From Erpobdella octoculata (taxonomy: Eukaryota > Annelida > Clitellata > Hirudinida > Erpobdellidae): DNA of 64,000 bases. A program made the position numbers and the translations under genes. Location: contig OZ022242.1 in the NCBI GenBank assembly GCA_963978895.1, positions 20,562,629 to 20,626,628 of the forward strand, written 5' to 3'. Positions 12,986-24,200 of the stretch are shown piece by piece; the stretch's first letter is position 1, and each line of letters begins with the position of its first letter. The notes below the pieces were generated by a model. It saw only the letters and a program-made list of their open reading frames with translations, did no database searches and had not been told where the DNA came from.

Positions 12986-14508
12986 CAGTGGCTTCTATCC
13001 ACCCCATGCAGCTGGGCTCAATTCTCCCCTGAAAACCCGACCTTTTCCATCTCCGAAAAATCCCAAGCTGAAATTTTCTTTTTTGTAGTATTTAATTTAA
13101 CGTCTACAGATAAGTTGATCCTCTATATTATAATTGATGTTTTATTTTACATTTTTGACAGAACGTGTAGCTTATAACGTGGGTATTTAATCTAACTTTA
13201 GTATAAAAATCAAACATACCAATAAAAAATATTAATACTCATAAATCATTTTGAACATTAGGGTTAAAGACACGTAGGTTTGTTCAAATTTGAATAGTTA
13301 TGTTGCACCTCTTCCAGCCATGTTAATTAAAGACACAGCGGAGCCATTGTCATTATGGTTTTGAAATGGGCCTCTACTCACATGGCGTAGCTAGCATGGG
13401 TGACACCGGGGCGGATATTGATGGTGTCACCCCTTGAAAACGGTCAAATTCAACATTATCTAAAAAGTCGGTTAAGCGTGAACTTTGGCTAAAATCAGTT
13501 TTTGTAAGATATTAAAAATGGATCCAGATATGCTTTGAAGTTTATGAAATTGTAATTGTATTTGTAAATGTAGTTTTAGTTGTACGTTCCTTACAGGGAA
13601 AGCTGTCACGGAAAACAGCTATTAAAATAATTTCATTAACTATCAGTTTTTTAAAGAATGTATGTATTGTTATTTTTTATGTTCTCAAATTCACTCAATT
13701 TTTAATTTTGATTTTTTAAATTTTTAATTGTCTAGCAAAATTCCAAGATTAAATGACAAAGCTGCGTGCACATCTATACTCTAGACTACACTACGCAAAC
13801 GCAGTCAGCAGTAATCTCTATATATAACTGTTTCGTGCTTAACCTTGCCTAGATCATAGGGTTCTAAAAACTATAGTACTCTATGCCTAGGTATAGCCTC
13901 CGGTCACCATTTTGACACCCCTAACGCTATTTACAAAATTTATAATTCATTTAATAGGCCAAGCGCGATCCAGTTATATGTAGAAATCAGTGGTTACATT
14001 TTTTTAATAATAGTTTATAGTCCTTTCTATTTGGTGGATGTTTGTTCACTGTGGCAAATTTAACTCAATATCTGACATTTCTCAATGATATCTCCTTTTT
14101 TTAAGGTCTGGGATATTGATTTTTCAACTTTCTGTATTGCAAACATAAAATTAATAAATTTTACAAATCAATTCCCAGAAAACATTAAGAAATAACATTT
14201 TCCTTCCGTTTCTACAAAATTTTGTCACCTTTTGCCACATAAAACAATTTACAACCACATAAGGTGTCTAAAGCGCTTTTGTAACTTTATCGGGAAGTAC
14301 TGTGAGCAATTTTATGAGTGGCCGTGGACACACTGAAAGCCGGTATATTGAAGACAAAAACAGCAGCCACAACCAAGTTTGGTGTTGATGAAGGGAAAAT
14401 TCCCAAACTCTCGGAGGAAAATCAGATTTTTTTTGTATCAAGACAATGACGTTAACCTTACCCAAAAAATGCTTTTGCCACAAAAGACTTGGGACACAAA
14501 TACAATAG

Positions 14509-14514
14509 TTTATT
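14509..14514 (-). terminator. Candidate IFRD polyadenylation signal
   Basis: The complement reads AATAAA about 700 bases past the IFRD stop codon. No coding exon is visible between 14515 and 15206, which is probably 3' UTR. Confidence 0.4.
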
Positions 14515-15206
14515 AAGAAAATTTAAATAAACTTTATAATAGAACTCAGCATAAGCTCTAAGCCATCAATTGTTGTCAACTTATAACAGTTTTTGTTTGC
14601 TGACATCAAAATGCATAAGATCCAAGAAACCAGCTTTCAAATTATACTGCCATCATAACTACCATTATACACTACTAAAAAGGTTATATCAATCCAATGC
14701 ACACAAATCATTGACATATCAAGCTTGAATAGGATATATTCCAATAATTACCTATTGTATATCTGTTAACATCTTATCTTTATACAAGAATGTTTATGAT
14801 CGCAAATTCAAGCACACATAATATATAACCGTGAACTAAAATCTAAAAAACGGTGAGAAAAAAACAAAGAAAAAATGGTGTTGCTCGGGTATTTTTCTAA
14901 GCAGGAGCAAACGTGAACAATGATAAACAGAGTGATGCAATAACTACAAGAATGAATGAAGAAGGCATCTTTACTGTAATTGCAACGAGATGAACTATGA
15001 TATATACATGCAAATGATAATATAATAATAATAATACGGCAAACCAGTATGAGGAGGGGGAGAAATTAACATTGAATTTAATATCTTTAATCATATTCAG
15101 CATGATACAATAAACTACAATAAAACCAGTTTATCATAAATATTGCAGACAGTTAAACATCTTTGGATAATTAAATATGTAAACGATTAATACATGTTTG
15201 CATCTT

Positions 15207-16451
15207 TCAATCAAATTCCACCATTTTGTTGCTTCTTTGCTTCGTTCTGCTCTGAGTCCTTGACTTGAAACCAGCTTTGTAGTTGAACTGCAGAAAGAGA
15301 AGAATAGTTGTAACATATAGATTTTTTTTTAAATTAATAAATTATTGAAATATCTATGAATTATCGAAAGAAAGAAAAAGAAAAGATGGAACTCAATGAG
15401 TTAACTAGAAAATATTTTCAAGTATATATAAATACAGAAAGATTAAAAATGAAGACAAATACAACAACCTTCTTTTCTAACTTAGAGGCTTTGAAGGCAG
15501 TTTGACTTTCCATGCAGATGGGATCACCCAAAAGGAATATTTCTCTCAACAAAGGATTTTCCTGTAAATTAAAGTACACAATACAAAATTTAACGATAAC
15601 TTGTTACAGCATTCATTATATAAAATAGCATTTACAAGAATGGCACTTTAATACAGGATGACATAGCTGAATGTTTGCACATTTGAAAAAATCATATCAC
15701 ATTTTTTCACAACCTGACTGAAATTTAAAGCCAATACAATAAACAAGATTTAAAACACTGAAGTTTACAAAATTATACTATCAGTAACCCATGAAATATA
15801 ATGAGAAAAAAGAACTATTTATGATTGATGTTCTAAAGTTTGCTAATTTGTTTCTTGTGCTTATCCTACCTTGTCATCACATGATAAAAAAAAACCAAAA
15901 AAACCATAAGCAACTTAACTACATTGCACACAACCAATAGTCAGAATTATATGAACAGTAATTCTGAATACATTTTTATAAAATTACTAGCGGGGTGCCC
16001 GGCGTTGCCCGGGCTTTTTAGAGGTTTTTCTATCGTTTTTCTCTCACGCTCCTGTTTCCTTTCCGCTTGCTCTCACGCTCCCAATCGCTTTCCCACTTTT
16101 CGACCATCTAGAGCTCTAAAACTTTCAGGAAAGCTTTATTCTGGATGACAATACATGAATTTAATGTTTCTGACATGAATTAGGCCTTAAATCAATTAAA
16201 ATTAATCAAATCAAATTAATCAGACAGTTCAAGATACTCTTTTATAGGAATATATATATCTTCCTATAAAAGAATATATACAGTTCAACTACAAAGCTGG
16301 TTTCAAGTCAAGGACTCAGAGCAGAACGAAGCAAAGAAGCAACAAAATGGTAGAATTTGATTGAAAGATGCAAACACGTATATATTCTTTTATATTCCTA
16401 TATATTCCTTATTTTTCAAATAAGTGAATTAAAAAACATGGTTTATTTTTT

Positions 16452-16499
<48 letters not shown>

Positions 16500-19400
16500 T
16501 TTCTATCTGTTGCATTTTCCTATGAAAAGGACATAATTGCACCTCTTTGTTTTTCCATTATAACTTTTTAAAATAATTTAAAAAATATTCTAAATAGCCT
16601 ACAACCTATCCTCAGACCTACCAAATGTACACAAAAAAAATTCATAAAAATCGGTTCAGCCGTTTCGGAGGAGTTTGAAGTCAAACACTATGACACGAGA
16701 TTTTTATACATATAGATTTTTTATGCCTAATAACATAAAACATGCCAATCCAAAACCAAACTAACTTGTAATTGTAAGTTCATTCCTGACCCGAGTATCT
16801 TGCAGATGCTATCGTATCGTACCTTTGACACCCATGAGTCTATAGATACCTTCTCAAGATCGCTGATCTAAAAAATATTTATTTTTAACTTGTAAAAATA
16901 ATTCTTATTTTTCAAATAAGTGAATTAAAAAACATGGTTTATTTTTTCCTGAATTACACTACACAACGTAAAATTAAATTTTTGTATGTTTTTAATTACG
17001 TTTCATCATACGATTGAATTTCAGTATACACGACATTTCTTGTGAATTGACGACCATCGTTGAGAAGTGATCCTTGCTTCTGAGATTTTTTTAAATCTCA
17101 TCATATAATATTTTTCGATTGTAGCGCCACTTGTTTTGATCTCTAGGACTAAGAGTGTGTATAGGTACAATTGCATAATAACTTTTATTACACGCCTTCG
17201 CGCAATAAATTCTTACGTGCACGTTGATATTGTCTATACGACTAATTACGTAAGCGTGACAGAATCAGTGAGTGACGTGGGCTACTATAATGTAGATGAA
17301 TAATTTACATTGTTAATTATTCATAACATTTATTTATTAATCAATACAATATATTTAACAAAAGTGAAAAATTCTCGTTTTAATTTCTATTTCTGTGCGA
17401 AAAAATCCCTGGTTAAAACCGATCTTTCTTTTAAAAAACCATTTCCTACTAACTTACTTTAATCGTTAGTATCTCGGCAAATGGACATACAATTTTAAGA
17501 GTTATGGCTGATTTGTATTTTATATGCAACTAGTGGGGTAACCTGGGGTTTTTATATCGTTTTCTCTTTCTCCTTTTCCCGTTTGCTCTCATTCTCGGTT
17601 GCTCTCCCGCTCCAACTCCCTTTCACAATCCCCCTCCCCCATTCCTTTTCTTTGTTTATCTCCCTCCTATCTTCTTTTTGCCCATAAAATGTAAAATAGA
17701 TTTGTTAAAAGTTGCTTTAAACCTTTAAACTTTGTTACATAACTAAATTTGAATTTTGTTGTTTGTACATAGGCACTTTTGGCTTGGAAAGGTATTTGAT
17801 CATAAAAAATGAATAAAAAATTTTTTGAATAAAAAACTTTCCTTTCCTTTTCTACTCTTTGCGATATACCTCCATGCCAACTTTTGTTTAAGTTGGTCCA
17901 GCGATTTGGATTTGTATAGAAGACAAACAAACAGATAGTAATTTTTATATATTTCGATAAGTCACTATTTTGTTAATGCAATGCGCAGTTATCACACTTT
18001 AAAAACTGCCAGTATTGAAATAAATGATGGTTACATAAATTATTTCAATACCTTAACTTCTGTTAATGCGCATTTTTTTGTCAATCAGCTGATGAGGGAG
18101 CAGAGATGGAAAAAAAGTACGGACGCACAATAAGTAAAGTAAATACTCTTGAATTCAAAGACAATGTCATCAAAAAAGCAGAAGACTGTAGCGATTCTTT
18201 AGGAGGGATCATCGCAACTGATCCCAGGACAACTGATCCCAGGACTACTGATCCCAGGACAACTGATCCCGGGACAACCGATCCCACGGAAAACCGATCC
18301 CATGGACAACCGATCCCATGGACAACTGATCCCATAGACAACCGATCTCATATCTGCATCATTTTATATTTCACTGTTTCTGCAATCAATAAACTGATAT
18401 TAACATACATAATTTCCTATTTCTGTTTGTATGTACGAATGTATGTGTATGTATGTATGTATGTATGTATGTATGTATGTATGTATGTATGTATGTATGT
18501 ATGAGTATGTTTGGATGCTGTAGTGATGGTCCTAGTCATGGACTCCTAAATAAGCCGATAAGAATTAATGTTGGAGTGTCTTCATTAATTCATATCTTCG
18601 AAAAAACAACTTCTGAAATGAGCTAAACTCTATTATTTTTGGATTGGCACGGTTCCATTTCTCATTATGAACTTCACGCAGAAAGGAGTGAAACGATGAA
18701 AAGTAATACGAACTTGTCAATTTCATTTCGACTGTGTATCGAGCTCTCGTGCGCGGCGCTTATACTAAATATTATTTTTCCGTTTACTAACTGGAGTAGC
18801 CAGTATCATTATCACCACCACCGTTGTCATATGCAGCCAGCCATCGTAAGCTGGCTACGTAAGCATCATCACCACCACCATTGTCGTGAAAAAAATGAGT
18901 TGCTTATGTCAATGGGAACAGTTGTCTATGGGATCAGTTGTCCGTGGGATCAGTTGACCTGGGATCAGTTGTCCCGGGGTCAGTTGTCCCGGGATCAGTA
19001 GGCACTAACCCTCTTTAGGAGAAGTAGTGAAAGATCATATACGGTATGAGTATGACTTGATTGCTACTGAAGCAAAATACCATAATATTTGCTATACTAA
19101 TTTCTTAAAGATATTTCCTTCTACCAATAAGAAGCCTCATCAAGAAAATCAATTCAAACAAGCAATGAAAGAGACTTTTAATTATATAGAAAATCATGAT
19201 GATTCACAATTTACATTAAAAGAACTCAAAGCTCAGAGTAAGTATGTACCATATGATAAGACTCTCGTTACAAGACTTCAACAAAAATATTTGACTGACC
19301 ATTGTTACAAGAAAGGTGGAATCATTTACTATCCTATCTTTTCATGATACACAAGCTTATACACAGTCAAAAAAGCATGGTACGATAATAAAAAAAAGGA

Positions 19401-21227
19401 TCCGAAGAAAAACAGATACTGAATGTAGAAGTTGGAGTAGCTATTATTAGGGAAGATATTCAATCTTAACTATGTCAAAGAAAGAGAGAAAAATGCGTAG
19501 TACGTAGCAGCATGCAATACCTGTTTAAAGGAACTAAAGATGGGAATCAAAGATTCAAGCAGTACTTTGAGGAACACAATAATACTAAAAGTTTTATATT
19601 CCATTACAACACTTGAACTATTCATCTCCATTTTACAAGCAAGACTCATCGGTACTCTCAAAACAGTTTTCTAGATCTACCACTGAACTAACAGAGTGGT
19701 TGAATTACAGTTGAATTTAAAAAATTTATAATTGATACATAATGTTGAGGAAGTTTGAAAATTAATTTTTGATAAATTTTCGTACAATCTTATAAAAATT
19801 AAGGACTTTTTATTAGCACTAAATCGGAGAAATGCACCGATAAATTTTGGAATTGAGAATAAAAATATGGCAGCAATTTATGAGTAATTTTTACTGAAAG
19901 CATTCTAGGTTAATAAAATACAATTGAGTTCATTTTAGAGTTATTCTTCCAATTGAATTTATTTAAAGAATGAATGACAATTTTTGCTAAGGATGGAAGA
20001 GAAATTTTAAAATAAATGATGATGATGGCCATGTCATCCTTAAATAGGCAATTAAACGTTTCTAAAGAAAAACAATAAAACTAGTTGAAAAACCTTCAAG
20101 TCACATTGATCAAACTCCCCCGACTCAACCATCCTGTAAATGTCCCTGAACTTTGATCTTTGAACCTTCTTGTCTTTCTTTGCTCTGAACTTGCTACTCT
20201 CTGTGATCAGGGACTTGAGGGAATCAACCAACTCGTTGTAATTTGTCACAATCTGCTAATGAATAGATAAAGAAAATCATTAACTCATAATTCATGAACA
20301 CATAGAGAAGCACACCAGAGATGTGCAGACCCGAAAATCTCTGGCCATGCAACGGTTGCTAGGCACAACACAGTCAAGTTTAATTTTTAAAAGTAAGTTA
20401 AAAGTTAACAACTTTAATAACAGCATTTTGTTCACATCAGCCATGATAAATTTTAAAAAATAGTGTTTTTTAACCCAATTTATCTGAGCGATATGCAATG
20501 ATCACTGTTCTACAGAGTTGAAACACTTTTTATAAAATACTTGCCAGCATAACCACAGTGAAATGAAGCCAATTTAGTTTAAAAATTCCATGTATGAACA
20601 TAATAAAATAAACACAATATTAAAAGAATCAGTGAAAACAAAATTTGTTACTCATTCTCTATTCCCATTATTGCCTATTGCTTGAGTGAATATAAAGTCA
20701 GTAGTCAAGTTTCACAATATTTAGCACACCTCATCCAATGTTATTGGATGAGGTGTGCTAAATAGAAGTAGCTAATGATTAAAGAATATTGCCCATGCTG
20801 TAATTTGTGAAGCATCTGTTATCTTAGGAAAGTAACATCAAGCAATGGAAAAGTAGTTGTGATAGGCCAGCATTCCAATTGACTACTACTATTACTTAGA
20901 ACTATAACCTTTTTTTCAATTACTGAGCAAATGTTTTAAATATTTTGAATGTTACACATTATTTTTAAAAGGTGAAATGTTCTGGCAAAAATTACAATTT
21001 GCAGAAAATCATCATTTGCTATAATCTTTGAGCACTACAATCTGAGACTTAAAAATTGTTTGCTCGTTTAATTACACCTACATTTTCCTTTATAGCAATT
21101 CGAGATCCACACATCTCTGCAACATACATATCAACTACTACATCCTCACAAACATCTCTGCAACATACATATCAACTACTACATCCCCACAAACATCTCT
21201 GCAACACACATACCTCAACTACTACGA

Positions 21228-21299
<72 letters not shown>

Positions 21300-24200
21300 A
21301 TACACACACACACACACACACACACATCAACTACTACTACCTCAAAGTTCTCTTCATCTCCTGCCAATTCGAACATAAGTGCCACAGTTTCTCCAGCTGT
21401 TATTCTCAGTTCCATGTCGTTGCTCTTCAGCATGGAAGCAATCGAAGGAAGATACCTTCAAGAACAAACAAACAAACAAAAATGAAATTACTAAAGTTAT
21501 ATAATGAAATGAAAATAACTGCCACTGTGACGACATTACTTTTCAGATATCGAATGCTGAGCCAAGGTCGAGTATATTTTAAAACTATTACTTGAAATCA
21601 TTTTGCAAGATTTTGTGATTTTATTTTAAATCAATTTTTTTAAATTGATCTTACAAAAGCAAGTTAATAAACACAATTGAAATAGAAAAATTTATCATTT
21701 TAACAGTAGTCATTACAAGCATACAGCTGAGCAAGAGAACGAGATTGCAGTGAATAAGAATTAGTGTCACACATGCAGAAAACAAACCATACACTTCATA
21801 ATCACACAAAAGTTATTAGGTGAGCAGTTTTATTTGTCATTTGTCTGATACACTGAACTTGCACATAATAACATATCCATAACAATAAAACATCAAATCC
21901 AGAATCTTCTGGTGGGAGAAAAAAAATTTTTCAGGGTTGAAAATATTTCTGCATTAGCCCAAGTGTCAAAACAAATTATGTACAAAAGTTATTTATAAAA
22001 CCACATAGTATTTTGTATATTAAACTTGGCTTTAACGAAATTTGAATGAGGAGCATCCATTTATAGTCACCCATGATTGGAGCTGGAAGAGATTAAATAC
22101 AAAAGTATGTTGAAGGCTTGATTGAGATTAGAGGTTGACACAGTAATATAGACCGAGAAATGGATTTATTTTGAAAGTGGACACTAATTAATGAACAAGT
22201 AAATTGTAGACAAGGCAATGAATAATTAACAGATATCGAAAGATATTCTTCAACTGACAAAACTATTTTTAATTAGGAGTTGAGCTGGAATGTGTACCAA
22301 AAATATCTGGTAAGAACTTTGCAGTCCTATTTCCATTATCATAATTCCATTCCTAATTATAATCAGTGATGCCAAAAAAAATGCAAAAACATCAAAAACG
22401 ACTTTGATGTTTCTCATCCAACCAACAATTTTGGACTGAAAATTATCATCAAGAACAGTTATTTGGCTTTAGCCATAATATTAATATAGTCATAACTCTA
22501 TAGCTGACAAAACTCCATAAGAGAATTGAACACAGCTATGTGATTTCAATAAAATTGTTAGATTTTACCTCCACATAGCAGTTATTTATTTTGTTATAAA
22601 TAATGTGAGATTAATTAATGCAGGGTCAAAATCTATTTCAGGGATGGTGTAGATTGTTGAGGGGATGGGAAAAATAGAGACAAATTGGTGGTGACAGGGA
22701 TAAACTTTTGAGTTACTAATAACAACAAATAAACATAAACAACACACTCACATGTGCACATATTTGACCATGGTTGTCTGAGGAACGATGGTAAATAACA
22801 AATTCCATGACATTAGGGCACTGTTGTGCAACTTTGTTCCTGACACAGTCTGCGATTTCTGAGGATGAAAATCTTCTCCGAGGTCATAAGAGGCCCTGAA
22901 GATTCCCTCCAAGAAAGTCATAAGTTCATAGAAGTCAGCTGGTTCTTCTGTGCTGATGAAAGCTATGAGACCGAGAGCTTCCAGGCACTATTATGTGAAA
23001 ATTGAAGTAAAACTTGAATTTATAACATTGATAAAAACAAGTATATGAAAATCAAATGTTATTAGACAAAATAAATTAACAAAATTGTGATTAAAAAAAA
23101 AGATAAACAATTACGTTCTTTTGAACGATTGAATTATCTATACCTCACATCTGGCATCCATGGGTACTGACTCATTGCAGGCCACACTTCGGAGCAGAGG
23201 AGTGGAACTTCTGAAGAGCTCCTCTTTCTCCTCCGAGCAGCCAACCTGTACGAAGAGAGCACACAAACAGACAGCAGCAGTAATTTGTTCTTCTCCACGT
23301 CCCTTCTTGATGCAACGCTCCAGTCCATCGCACAGTGTCACTCTCCTGTTATTATAATTAATGATATTCACACAGTGTTACTGTCATGTTATTAATGATT
23401 TCAATAAGAACATCCTATAGAAACCTAACCCGATTTGTATGACAGAAAAGTTTGTGTGTTTTGTTTTAATTATTCTTTCACATTAACTAATACAGTATTG
23501 AACAGATAAATTAGAACAAAATGAAATGTTTGAAAAAATCTTTTATTGTCAGATACCAAGAGGAGTGAAATCTTTGTTTGACATCACAAGAGGTCATATT
23601 AAGGATTAGTTTGTTACATTTTTTTTTAAACTTTCAGATAATTTTTTTTTTTGAAATTTGCATCAAGTTTCAATAAGCCTATTCAATTCTATAATCAACA
23701 TTGATTTTCGATAACGTAACTTAATGACAACATTTTAATAAGAAAGTGAAAATGTCTGTGATGCTTAAAAACCAGATAAATGTGCATAATTTATCAATAG
23801 AATGTTACAATAAAATGAATTAGTTTAACAATTTATTTTTTGACCTTTCAGTGATGAAGTCATATGCAAACTTGACACTGAGACCAGCCTTTAGACTCTT
23901 CAAGCTGTCAATTCTTCCCTTCAAGCTACATGGATTCAACAAATAAACCCATAATTAATAATGAATAAATATTAATTATTATGTGATTTAATTATCTTTA
24001 TAATTGTATTATTATAAAATAAAAAAAATAAAATTAGCCAAGGTTTTTCAAACTTTTTCTGTGTGATTCCCTCAATGCACTTTATGATCTTAAATTCATA
24101 ATCTTCCACACTCTGTTGAATGGAAGTACTGTCCTCTGAATCTGGTGTTGTAGAAAATGATCACATGAAATCAGATTAAAAATAAACTTCAATTGCAATC

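Larger units (their letters stand above)
8621..14500. other. Intergenic region of decayed repeats
   Basis: No supportable coding exon. It should contain the 5' UTR exon and promoter of the acidic gene, but I cannot place them. Contents visible by eye: a SINE-like end with GGGGCGCTTTACAG near 7963 just left of it; three loose repeats of an ATTTTCTAATTTTTAG unit at 8975-9240; a LINE 3' end at 9409-9540; a dispersed repeat at 9780-10100; hAT-like ends near 11947 (reverse complement begins CAGTAGAGGATCC) and 12054 (CAGTGGCGGATCCAGAGG); and a nested MITE at 12739-12954. Confidence 0.6.

Noticed and set aside
14268..14483. 71-codon complement frame downstream of IFRD
   Set aside because: No family signal, no splice support, and it lies beyond the IFRD polyadenylation candidate.
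18106..18504. 132-codon frame with DPRTTDP repeats as a repeat protein
   Set aside because: The repeats are the terminal array of the inserted element, read through from the interrupted host frame.
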